Source: Selaginella moellendorffii (taxonomy: Eukaryota > Streptophyta > Lycopodiopsida > Selaginellales > Selaginellaceae). Taken from it: a stretch of 64,000 nt of DNA. Both the position numbers and the translations under genes were made by a program. Location of the stretch: positions 5,033,053 to 5,097,052 of the forward strand of contig NW_003314261.1 in the NCBI RefSeq assembly GCF_000143415.4. Reading direction: 5' to 3'. Shown one piece after another: positions 22,399-32,192 of the stretch (within the stretch, counting starts at the first letter, position 1; each line of letters begins with the position of its first letter). Under the pieces are notes generated by a model. It was not told the DNA's origin. It made no database searches and saw nothing but the letters and a program-made list of their open reading frames with translations.

Positions 22399-23649
22399 TT
22401 ATTTCCTTCTTCGCTCCAGAATTGCCAAAGCCATTTTGACGTGACGTGCTGGAACATAAGGTTCCTTCGGAAGAAATCTCTCTTTCAGCCGTTTAAACAG
22501 TGCGTCGACCAGATCTGGAGTTTTCAGGTGTGCTTCTATTTGTTTCTTCATAGTGCTCTTCATCGCCATGGTCTCTATGCCAGCATACTCTTGAGGAGTC
22601 GGAGCTTTCCCTCCTCCAGCCTCAACTTTGGCCTTGACGCTGGCGTATGTTGGCATTGGACACTTGAGTTCTTCGAGCTGCAAGATAGTGAAAACATCGC
22701 CAGACTCGCTGACGGCCTTGGCAATCTCGTCCAGAGTCCGGTGGTAGGCCGGAATATTGAAGGAGTCACGAGTTTCTTCATCAATCAATCCCTGTGCAAA
22801 GCAAAGCGGGTTTGTTCTTTTCAGTCTGTTTGATGATCTCTTACCTCGAGAACTAAATCGTTCCATGCTTGCTCCAGGCAGGTTACCATCCAGCCGAGAG
22901 AACAATCCTCGCCTCCCGTTTGCTCCGCAGGATCGCTGCTCGATCTTATGCTTACGAAGAAGGTGACGAGGCCGCCAGGGACAGTCTCTTCAGCTCGACA
23001 AGCCAAGTAGCGGCAGAGATCTTCGTGGGCTTGCGACGCGAACGCTCGAGCAACCTCTGGTGCTGATCCTCCAGCAGTGATTCTTCCAGCGTTCCAGGAC
23101 GAAGATCTTCTGTCAGCCACGGCCGCTGGAACCTGAAAGAGCAAGAGCAACGAGCTCGATCAGCAATTCATCCAAGATCGCGAAACATCATCTCAAGGAA
23201 CAAAGAACTTTAGAGATGAGAACACTCGCCTTTGAGAGCCACTGCAATGCTACGTTACACATGGAAAAGTGGATGCTGGAGCTGGGGAAGAGGCGATGGT
23301 AGAACGATCCTGGCACTCCCGCGACGAAGAAATCGGCGCCCTCCAGATGCTGGAAGAGCGTGTTGAAATCGTTGGAGACCAAATCCGAAAAGAGCGCCTG
23401 GAGCTCGGGCTCGCGCAGCCCGGACGACTTGAATTTGTCCCTCACGGCCTTGATCACAAAGGCTACCGCGGTGATGGTGTTGCTGCCCACCGCGCATCCC
23501 AAATCGGCGATCCGGATGGGAGCGGCAGTGTGATCGGCGAAGTCGTGCGCCGCGATCGCCGCGCGGAGAGCCGGGGCGATGAGCAAGAATGCCGATCCCT
23601 GGTTGGAGGAATTCCGCGAGTAGCTGCTGATTCCAACCCCGCCTTCCAT
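22399..23649 (-). CDS. SABATH carboxyl methyltransferase (salicylate/jasmonate/IAA type)
   Basis: Three exons (23230-23649, 22845-23132, 22399-22791), 366 aa, full family length. SABATH enzymes move a methyl group from SAM to the carboxyl of small acids such as salicylate, jasmonate or indole-acetate. Visible motifs are the substrate/SAM block GISSYSRNSSNQ (about residues 6-17), SAM motif IADLGCAVGSNT, the acidic LFSDLVSNDFNTLF segment, PGSFYHRLFP and SIHFSMCNVALQWLSK. The C-terminal part PAYHRTLDEIAKAVSESGDV forms the substrate cap. The substrate cannot be told from sequence. The first intron (23133-23229) uses a GC donor (AAG|GCGAGT). The ATG at 23649 was chosen because the upstream in-frame codon is TTG. 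Confidence 0.94.
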
Positions 23650-23914
23650 GGAACCCAAGTTTCACGAGAGAAATTTAAACTTCCCTGCCTTGTCCAAAGA
23701 CGAATCTTTCCTCCAAAGGCGGATCTTTTCCAGAAAATATTCTATCTGTGACAGTTGACCGTCACCCTTCACCCATCACCGTCACCGTCATCGTCATCCT
23801 CACGCAACGCTTCGCCCCTCCAAGCGTTTCCTCCCGCGATTCGCTCATCTTTTCGCGCGCGCTGGGCACGGCGAGCAAGGAGGAAATGCTGCTGGCCTCG
23901 CCTCCGTCGCCGCC

Positions 23915-24847
23915 ATGGATTCGGCGTGGGAGGTCAAGACGCCCGCCGATCTGACAATCAGGCACAGGCAGGCTCCTTGCAGTCGGCCGCGATCGAGCTC
24001 GCCCGTCCGGAGACCCAATCCCTCCGATCAATCGCAGCAATCCCAGGAGAAATGCCGCTCGCGCTCCGTGGGCGCGCGTGCGGGGCGATCGCCCAAGCCT
24101 CCCCCACCGAAATGGAACGAGCCCCCGCGGATCGTGTGCGTGGCGCCCAAGATGGTGCCCAACCGCGACGCCGGCCCCAACCGCGTCCACTTCCTCGACT
24201 CCATCTACATCCGCCGCCTCTTCCCGGAGCGCCCCGTCATGACCCGGCGCGTCAACCACGTCGCCCACCACTCGTTCGACACCGCCGACTTCAAGACCAC
24301 CAAGAACGCCACCGCCATCCTCGACACAAACACCTTCTGCCGCTCCATCGCGTTCAAGGACCCCAACACGGGCGTCAACCACATCATCTCCTTCGAGAAC
24401 GCGTACGACTTCTCGCACGAGTACGAGGACGCGGACCCGGGCGCGAGGGTGGACATCCACTACCGCCCCAAGACGGAGATCGAGAAACAGGTGGAGATGA
24501 GCGTCCAGATCGTGTCGCCGGAGCAGGACCGGCAGCTCTCGGAGAACAAGTACCTGTACAGGTTCCAGCACAAGATCCGGGTCTACTGCCCGCACGCCAA
24601 GCTGCAGACCTGGGCTACCACCTTTCGGCCCAGCGAGATCGTTGACTACTGCGACGTTGACCCGTACCTGTCGGCCAGTAACGCGGTCAACCCGACGCTG
24701 CTGCAGGTGCACTACCACCACATCACCCACCACGTAAAGTTGGTGCACCTGCTATGCAGGCCGCAACACATCCGCTTCCTGCAGGAGAAGCAGCAGCAGC
24801 AGCAGGAGCACAGCACAGCCAAGACTCGGAGTTGCTCTCCTTGCTGA
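23915..24847 (+). CDS. Unknown single-exon protein, GC-rich
   Basis: A single 310-aa open frame from ATG 23915 to TGA 24845-24847. It has high GC3 and no intron, unlike its neighbours. The N-terminal 70 residues are Ser/Pro/Arg-rich. The folded part begins at about PPRIVCVAPKMVPNRDAGPN, then HFLDSIYIRRLFPERPVMTR, HVAHHSFDTADFKTTKNATA, NHIISFENAYDFSHEYEDAD and KIRVYCPHAKLQTWATTFRP. The tail has a Gln run (QEKQQQQQEH) and a Cys-containing end. I do not recognise the fold. The opposite strand is also open over much of this length, but that reading is Val/Asp/Arg-rich and looks like a GC shadow. Codon use and protein-like composition favour the plus strand. Confidence 0.75.
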   Translation: MDSAWEVKTPADLTIRHRQAPCSRPRSSSPVRRPNPSDQSQQSQEKCRSRSVGARAGRSPKPPPPKWNEPPRIVCVAPKMVPNRDAGPNRVHFLDSIYIRRLFPERPVMTRRVNHVAHHSFDTADFKTTKNATAILDTNTFCRSIAFKDPNTGVNHIISFENAYDFSHEYEDADPGARVDIHYRPKTEIEKQVEMSVQIVSPEQDRQLSENKYLYRFQHKIRVYCPHAKLQTWATTFRPSEIVDYCDVDPYLSASNAVNPTLLQVHYHHITHHVKLVHLLCRPQHIRFLQEKQQQQQEHSTAKTRSCSPC

Positions 24848-25071
24848 TATCCAATCTCGCATGGTTTGTTGTGCAGCGTTGCCATTTTTTCCCAGGGAAA
24901 CCTCCATTCATTTTCTAGTTTATAGCTTTGGAATAGCAAAAGGACTCAGTTATTAATCTCCCAGCCCTCTTGCTTAACATCTTCAGTCGATCTTCAGTCG
25001 CCACACACCATGTTTATCACCGATTGGTGACTAAGAAAACATATAAGCAAACCTTTCTTCTGTTATGCCTT

Positions 25072-26095
25072 TCACTTGGCCGTTGCCGCTGCTAAGTTAG
25101 AGAGAGCGTCACGGAAGTAAGGCGAGGCTGCTTCCTCAACATCAAGCATCCACTTTTTAAGTTTGTCTCTTGGACCAACCAGACTAGCGTACTTGTCCTT
25201 CAGAACCTGGATTTTCCAAAGCGTTATTCACGAAGATGAGAGGATAAAGCTGACTGTGATGTCTTTACCTCGAGCTGGATGATTTCGCAAGCCAGGATCA
25301 GATCCGCAATGGTTATCTCGGACTCGCCGCACAGGAATTTGCCGCCCTCTTCGAGCCACACGTTTTCAATGGTGTCAACTGAAGCTTGGAGTGTTTTATC
25401 AAACTCCGCAAGTTTGCTCTCGTCTTTGGGGATGCCCAGATATGGTGCCAGGACTTCGTTGAAAAACAGGCCCGCTGTATGAGGAGAGAATAATGAATGA
25501 GGAAGTAACAGTAAACAAGGGAAAGTTACCTGCACCACGACGCAGATTTCCATGGTGCCAATCCAGGACGCTATCGATCCGAGCTCTTCGTAATGGATCC
25601 GATGGGTACCTGCGGTTTTAAAATGGTCAGAACATAAGTAAAAACGTGGTGCTTTACCAGTTACTAGAAACCCCAGGCTTCGTTGTTGCCAGATAACGAA
25701 GAATAGCATGGCTGTGCAGAAGTTAAGTCAGACTCAAAGACGAGCCAGAGTCCAAACCTTTCGAAGAGTTTGAAACCATTGTCCACAATAGCAGGCACTT
25801 GCCCCATTGGATTCACAGCTGAGCAAAAAAGACGCGAGAAACAGTGGCTTTTTCTAGAATGATTGAATTCCAGGAAGTACCCTTGTACTCTGGCGTCTGG
25901 TGCTCCCTCTTCATCAAGTCTAAGTGATGGATCTCGGCTTCAATGTTGTTCACCCTGCGTTTCAAGCAAGATCATGGCTTTAGGAGAAAGAAAAAGCAAA
26001 GAAGAAAGGAGAGAAAACTTTCAATCTCACCGGCAAAAGATGTAGATTGCTCGCGATGGCTGTGAGAGCAGATCGATGTAAAGGTGAAGCGCCAT
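25072..26095 (-). CDS. GSTT: Glutathione S-transferase, theta class
   Basis: Seven exons (26031-26095, 25881-25954, 25758-25818, 25658-25711, 25530-25609, 25269-25474, 25072-25206), 224 aa. Theta GSTs are cytosolic or peroxisomal enzymes with peroxidase activity on organic hydroperoxides. The thioredoxin-like domain starts LYIDLLSQPSRAIYIFCR; a Ser in SQPSR is the expected activating residue. It continues VNNIEAEIHHLDLMKREHQT, AVNPMGQVPAIVDNGFKLFE and SHAILRYLATT. The helical domain has DWHHGNLRRGAAGLFFNEVL, the long theta linker and EITIADLILACEIIQLE. The C-terminus ATAK lacks a clear SKL/SKI peroxisome signal, unlike Arabidopsis GSTT1. Confidence 0.95.
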
Positions 26096-26278
26096 GAGAG
26101 GAGAGAAACCTACAGAAACACGGAGAACACGCGACACACAACAAAGACAATGCAGTGGACTAATAAAAAAGACAAAAGAAAATAGCTGACAGACACAAGT
26201 TTTGACAAAGGGCGATCAATTAAACAAACAGCCGAATGGTTTGATGATCGTTTACCACAAAACGTGCTCTCGTCATCA

Positions 26279-27506
26279 TCAGTCGAGATAGAATAGCGTG
26301 ACAATCTTGCGAAGACTCTTGGCTTCGCTGCATGTTTCCATGAGTAATCTGCTGTCATGGAAGGCAAAACAAATGACCTGCTGTACGTGTGAAAGAATGT
26401 CCATATTGCACAATCTGGAAAGCAAGCCCGGTGGTCAGAAGCCAAAGAAAACATCGATGCTTGAGCAAAGAAGAAAATGGAAAGACGAAAACACCTGCTC
26501 GCTTCAATCAATGGGAGATGATCGTTGTGCGGCATCTCCATCACGTTTTTCACCTGGTGTTGTTGTGTTTGAGTGGAAAACCAAGAGAGAAAGAGAAAAG
26601 CTCTTACTTTTGCTAGCAGCTCTTGGCTCTCCGGTGGCTGCTTCTTCAGACTTTGGGGAAGAATCACCGTCAGCAACTCGGGCCTCTCGGCTCTCAATGC
26701 TCCTCTGATAACCGCGGCATTTGTGCCGGAGGCTCCAGACGTGTAGATGTGGTTTTTCTGGAAGAGGTGAAGCCGACGGTTAGACTTTTCTCGTCCTTTC
26801 GATTTTCTGCTTCGTCGTCGTCGCGAAACAGGAAACTCACCGTGATTACCATCGCGTAACTAAGTATCTCAATAAGCTGTTGATGCATGAATCCCATGTT
26901 TCGCGTTCCGAAGAAGCCGATAGCTCTTGGCCCTTGTTGTTGGATCGCGAGAAGTTCCTGAGAAAGGAAGAGAAAAACATAAGAACTCCCGAAAAACAAA
27001 GAAGAAGGAACAAGAGTTTCGAGAGAACTAAGAACTTACTTGCAAGTAGTCCAAGTCTGGTATCGATTTATAGCTCGGTTGCTCTGCCACAGTGGTTCCA
27101 GCAGCAATAGCTTCAGCTTGAGTCGGGATCTCATCTCCATACCCAAGCACCAGATCACTGCTTCTTCTAGTTTCCCCTCTTCTACTCTCTGCTGCTACCC
27201 TCTATAGAAAATCCACCAAGACACGGGAGACCCTGAGCAAAGAAGCAAATAAAAAGCCGCCAATCCGTCTCTATCCATCCATGCACAATCCATCCACTCC
27301 AAATCCTCTAACAATCCCTCCAATCCAATCACAAGCTCAGGCTTAGCTAGTTCCCTTACCAAAATCTGGCGCCTCCTGCGAGGCCTCACCGAGTAGCCAT
27401 CGAATCCGCTGCTGCTGGCGACGAGAAGCCGATCGATGTGAAGCGCCGCAGCTGGAGCATCCGCGCGGTGGATCCAGAGTGGCGCGCTGCAAATGCCGGC
27501 GGGCAT
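26279..27506 (-). CDS. SLOG/Rossmann-fold plastid protein (cyanobacterial 'DNA recombination-mediator A'-like)
   Basis: Six exons (27360-27506, 27040-27201, 26841-26957, 26608-26757, 26495-26553, 26279-26414), 256 aa. The core GPRAIGFFGTRNMGFMHQQL, then IYTSGASGTNAAVIRGALRA, ERPELLTVILPQSLKKQPPE, MPHNDHLPLIEASRLCNMDI and QQVICFAFHDSRLLMETCSE, matches a plant/cyanobacterial family annotated as DprA-like or SLOG (nucleotide-binding Rossmann relatives). The GFFGTRNMG loop is the likely nucleotide-binding turn. The first ~75 residues are Ala/Ser/Arg-rich (MPAGICSAPLWIHRADAPAA) and look like a plastid transit peptide. The exact reaction is unknown; the family name comes from recall, not a search. 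The start codon faces the DNL gene across 90 bp. Confidence 0.85.
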
Positions 27507-27596
27507 GCTTTCTCCTGCCCAGGCCAAACACGGAGGTTTAGGTTTATAATATTTGGCAGCATTGGCATTTTTAGGGTTCTTCCGGGACTGGAAAAA

Positions 27597-28280
27597 ATGG
27601 CGCTCACCGCTTCTTGCGCCTGTGGCATCGATCTCTTCTCAACAGCAGCGTCGGATCGATCGCTGGAGCTCCCGCCATTGCGGCGCATCCGATTTTCCAG
27701 GTCAGGAGAGAGATTTCTGGCGAAAAGTTTGGTCGCGTCGCCGGGGCCGCGCATTGCGATAGCAAGGACGCGGCATCGTGAGCGGCGCCTTGGATGCGTT
27801 GCAGAATGTAAGTTACTGAATCGAATCTCGTGGTGAGTCTCATTTGGTGTGAGATCAGTGTCAGAAAATGGCGAGTCTCCTTCCACCTCTGATGAGAATT
27901 CTCAGGTAGATCATCCTCCTCTTTTTCTTTTCCACTAAATTAGCTTCTTCTTTTGCTTCTTTCTTTCTCGTCCATTGCTGGCAGACTGCGCAGCTTGATC
28001 TCCACTTGCCGCGAAGAAGGCTCCAAGCCGAGTTTACTTGCAATGCTTGCCAGACAAGAACTACACGGCTGATAAATCCTCACGCTTACGAGCGAGGAAC
28101 AGTCTACGTGCAGGTGCACATAGCTCTCATCACGGTCTTGGAATTTCATCCTAATCTTTTTTTTCTCCTCCTCTTCTACTTTTGCTCTAGTGCTCGGGAT
28201 GTGAAGTTTACCATCAGCTTGTGGATAATCTCGGCCTCGTCGTGGAGTTTAGATACACAGAAGAAGGAATTGATCCTTAG
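27597..28280 (+). CDS. DNL-type zinc finger protein (Zim17/HEP family), organellar
   Basis: Four exons (27597-27807, 27859-27905, 27985-28113, 28191-28280), 158 aa. These proteins keep organellar Hsp70 soluble and act in mitochondrial or chloroplast import and folding. The domain is plain: LPRRRLQAEFTCNACQTRTT, then NPHAYERGTVYVQCSGCEVY, then HQLVDNLGLVVEF. It holds the two CxxC zinc pairs (CNAC and CSGC) and the H-x(3)-DNLG (DNL) tail. The basic N-terminus (about 85 residues, many Arg and Ser) is a transit peptide; whether for plastid or mitochondrion is unclear. The second exon is only 47 nt. Confidence 0.93.
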
Positions 28281-28848
28281 TGTTGTTTAAGCCCAGGGTA
28301 AAGTTGTCTACTTGGAATGTATATGTGATCTTCCAGGTACTTCAAGCCAAAACAAGAAGAGCCTTAACAATATAAGCCGACTTTGGACCACGAAAGCTAT
28401 ACAATTCTTGATACTTTCTTCTGATTTCTGATTTCTAACAAGCTGTTCCTTGTTATCTATGCTGTTTTGTAATATGAATGGTTCAGGTTCTTCTGGTGAA
28501 CGTTCAGGATATGTCCATCGTTATTCAATATACTGTTTGAGTAATATCATTGTCTCCTGCATCTACACAAGTTATTTGACCAAATTCACCCTACAACTTG
28601 TGAGTTCCTTTACACAGTATTTGATCTTTAGTTATGCATGAAGCTGTTGATAGTCCATCAACACATCAGTCACCATTGCATTGTAGCCATATTTTTCCAC
28701 TGTAGAGTATCCAAAAAATAAAGAAATAAAAAAAAGAGGACTATAAAATAAATGTTGATATATAAACCAAAGTAAAATCCTGATGGATTGAATAGTTTTT
28801 TAAAGAGAATATTTTTAAGATACCTAAGCAAACGGGTTTATCATAAAA

Positions 28849-28931
28849 CCGACCTTAGCTCAGTTGGTAGAGCGGAGGACTGTAGTTGCTCAGACATCCT
28901 TAGGTCGCTGGTTCGAATCCGGCAGGTCGGA
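28849..28931 (+). tRNA. tRNA-Tyr (GTA) with intron
   Basis: The sequence folds as a tRNA: acceptor CCGACCT (28849-28855) pairs with AGGTCGG (28924-28930), the D arm reads TAGCTCAGTTGGTAGAGC, the anticodon is GTA in GGACTGTAG, and the T arm is GCTGGTTCGAATCCGGC. An intron of about 10-12 nt (ttgctcagac...) follows the anticodon, the normal place for plant tRNA-Tyr introns. Confidence 0.95.
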
Positions 28932-29003
28932 TTTCGCTGCTGTTTTATTGGTGCTTGAGATCCCAAAACTTAGCAGATAAAGGCAAAAAGTAAATTTCAA
29001 CTA

Positions 29004-29954
29004 TCATATCGCCAACGAGTTTATTTTCTCATCCACTTGATTCTGTGCGGATCCATCGGTAGCAGCAGCCGGAGCATTCGGCTTGGAAAGATCCACAGGA
29101 AGAGAATCGTCTTGCAAGCAGCGCTGCTGGGGATGAGCCAAGAGCTGACAAATGTGTCTGAAGAGCACGCGCGTGAGACCACCTCCACTCTCAAAGATGT
29201 AACTGTGAGCGTGAACCCTCTCCAAAATCTCCACCAGAGCATCGTACACTTGCTGGGGACAGTTGCTGGGATTTGGCTTGTCGTGGAGGTAGAGAGCGTC
29301 GAAAACTACAAGGCTTGGATCCGGAATGTGGATGTTGAACTTTGGAACAGTGTTTGATCTGCAGTAGACGAGGATCTGGATACGAAGTAAACACAAAGAC
29401 GCTGGGTACGAGCTCATCTAAGGAGAAAACCAAAAATGCTCTTACCACTCGAAAAGCTCGACTTCGTTTCTTGGAGGCTCTGGCGTCGGGAAGTATGAGC
29501 TGAAAGAGGCTGGAGAGGTCACACTTTGTGTAAGAGCCTTGAGAGCCCAAGCTGCGAATCGAGGTCGAGATTGCATCGAAGTCGCGTAGATATTGGTGTG
29601 AGTGCTACACAGAAAAGAGAATCTTAAGCCAAAACTTCCAGAGGACCAAATGAAAAAATCTCTGCAGCGAATTCTCGAGAACCAGAGACTAGATCGCGAA
29701 AGAATTTTTGCTGCTGTCAAGAGCCTGCCACTCACCCAAGAAGCCCCCTGTCCGATGGTAGCGATGGAAAATGCGTGATCGGCCGACATGAGGAGCTTGG
29801 AATGCACGAACATTAGAAGCGCTTGCTTGATCGCATCCATCCTCGTCAGTGCGTGGCCCTTCTTGAGCTCGGAATCCATCTCCAAATCCACATCCACGCA
29901 CAGCACGATGTCCTCTGGCCAGTGCGCTATATCCCATGTCCTGTAAGAATCCAT
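29004..29954 (-). CDS. BABAM1: BRISC/BRCA1-A complex subunit MERIT40 (BABAM1)
   Basis: Three exons (29736-29954, 29446-29604, 29004-29375), 249 aa. MERIT40 is a von Willebrand A-like scaffold of the BRCC36 K63-deubiquitinase complexes used in DNA repair. The visible VWA pattern is PEDIVLCVDVDLEMDSEL, TRMDAIKQALLMFVHSKLLM and DHAFSIATIGQGASW. It continues with LRDFDAISTSIRSLGSQGSY, CDLSSLFQLILPDA, RVILVYCRSNTVPKF and the C-terminal domain with CQLLAHPQQRCLQD, close to the human 'KLLAHPLQRPCQ'. Family assignment is by recalled similarity. The start codon is 90 bp from that of PIG-Q on the other strand. Confidence 0.9.
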
Positions 29955-30044
29955 GCCCCAAAACCTAGCTCTCAGAGCATATTCTATATTCTCCTCTAAA
30001 AGGTGTAAAGTGGTAGAACCCTAAACCTAGGCCAAATATTTGTA

Positions 30045-32192
30045 ATGGAGCTTTGTCGGATATGGTGGCCTCCGCGCCTCCGCCAGGGCGGGCCTCTGGC
30101 GCTGCTGGGATGGATCAATCTTCACAGGCGCTGTGCTGATCTCGTCGTGGCTGCGGCGGTTCCGGCATTTGATCTGGAGGTGAGCAGCATTGAGATTTTT
30201 CCGCGATCCCTTTCTCCCTCTCTCTGTCTCTCTGTGTAGGGATTCTTCACAAGGCGCAGCTTGCGAGCGCTAGAAGAATGCTGCGGGGATGTCTGTGTGC
30301 TTGGCTTGTGTATTGCCAACGAGCTAGAGCCGCGAGAGCTTGCCATGCCGGAATCGAGGAGCAAGTTGTGGATAACATGCTCCTGCGCTGCCGCCCGGGA
30401 TGGATTTTCGACTCCCACGCATTGTTCCATCACTCTCGAAGGCAAGCCATGCTCACCGAAAGTTCACGTAAGTCATTCGGATTTTTTTCCTTCTTCTTTT
30501 AAGTTTTCTCGTGATTTTAGTTTGTTCTGTACAATCCCCCTCTCTTCCGGAGCCACCATTTTTCACTCCAGCAGTGGGATTTTTTCCCCTCGTGTTTCAG
30601 GCTCCAAAGTTTTGAGCCAGGAAACATTGACAAGAAGCCTTACTGGATTCTAGAGCTTGAGCAGCAAAATAGAGGTCCAGATATCGTAAGTTTTCTTTGG
30701 TAAGAAGTCATTTGATGTTACTTGAACGCGAGAAGCAGGATTTATATTGTGGTTGCTATACAGGCTATGGTGACGCGGCAGCTTAATTGTGCTGCTTTTC
30801 TGGATGCTGCGACTGACAAAGTTTCTCATTCGATGTTCCGAGACACATTTTTTATGTATGTTGTTATGATGCTTAGTTTTTTGCTCATGTTGATAATTTT
30901 GCAGTGTCTTGGCCGGAGTGGCTGCTATTTTATCCTCACTATACTTTGCTGCTAGTCGGGTCTGGTTTCTGGCTTCAAACTGGATTCTTTCAATGCCACT
31001 TGTGAGCTGTGCACTGCGTTCTAGCAGTACGTTCCAAAGCATTCAGAATCGATTCCAGGAGCTTAGTATGTGGCCTTCGATATTTTTCTGGTGCACTGAC
31101 GGGTATGTTTTTGGCTTCTTTTTTTACTTGACGTTTGTGTTTGCATTTGCATTTGCAGGCCTCAACATCCAAATGCAGCCGTTTCCCATCGACTTGACTT
31201 GCTGAGGCATTCGTTATGGTTCAAGATAGCCGTGGATTTAGTGCTTGGCACGGTGCTTGGCGTCCTCGTGCTTATGTTCCAAAACGCCATCGCGATGTTC
31301 GTCGTGACTCTCTCTTGCTTCTTGACCAACGACGTCCTGCGAACTGGATGCATCTGGCTCATGGGAGTTCCAGCCGGCTTCAAGCTTAACAACGAGCTTG
31401 CCGAGGTTATGGGGACTGCCGCTTTGAACGTCACCCAGGCTTTCTTGACATTTCTGGAGCTTTTCCCAGCTTCTGTTCGGTTGTTACAATGCCTGGGAGC
31501 AGTCTCGATTCTACTCGGTGCCAGCGTCTCAACCTCAGTTATGGTGGACGCTGTCTTTATGGCGACTGCTCACATAACTATGCTTCAAAGAGTGACCGCC
31601 TTCATATATGGGAACCAGCTCAAGGTACTCGCAGCGTTGTGGCGAATGTTCAGGTAACACAAGACAACTTTTCTATTTAATTTTTCTTGACAAACGTTTT
31701 TTCAGGGGTCGAAAGTTTAATCCGTTGAGAAACCGGATTGATAGCTACGAGTATTCAGTGGAAGAGCTCGTGGTTGCTTCTCTAATGTTTACGCCGCTCC
31801 TCCTGCTGCTTCCCACAATGTCGGTGTTTTACACTTTTTTCACGATATTACACGCGTCTCTCACCGTTCCCAGATTTCTACTGCAAATCGCAGTTGAGCT
31901 CATCAAGACGTTTCCTTATGTTGAACTGTGGCAGTGGATAGTTGCAAGGCAGAGGCTTCCATCTGGCCTGGAGTTCCACTTTGAAGTTGTGAGTAACGAG
32001 GTAGCAGTGTCAAGGCTCCACTCCAGGCTCGCCACTTTTGGTAATTATCCTTTTCCTCTTTTTTTCTGGTTTTATAAATTGATCTTCGCTGCAGACGAAA
32101 TTACCATGCCATTTATTTTAGGATTGTTTTCCAGATGGGATTCCACGGTTGCTTCCAGCACTGCTTTTAATCTGGCAACTGGAGGAAGGTAG
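30045..32192 (+). CDS. PIGQ: GPI-GlcNAc transferase subunit PIG-Q / GPI1
   Basis: Eight exons (30045-30179, 30240-30467, 30521-30685, 30764-30855, 30905-31102, 31159-31653, 31706-32040, 32095-32192), 581 aa. GPI1 stabilises the ER-membrane complex that adds GlcNAc to phosphatidylinositol, the first step of GPI-anchor synthesis. Exon 3 carries HHFSLQQWDFFPSCF, and exon 5 the first membrane span (LAGVAAILSSLYFAAS). Exon 6 has the conserved DLLRHSLWFKIAVDLVLG with several spans. Exon 7 has the Gpi1 signature GRKFNPLRNRIDSYEYSVEE followed by MFTPLLLLLPTMSVFYTFFT. The acceptor of exon 3 (after gtgattttag, 30520) and the exon-5 donor (GG|GTATG) were chosen because they alone keep the frame open. 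The C-terminal exon is less certain. Confidence 0.92.

Noticed and set aside
23762-24748. 328-codon antisense frame over the 310-aa single-exon gene
   Set aside because: Composition is Val/Arg/Asp-rich from high GC3; the plus-strand product looks more like a folded protein.
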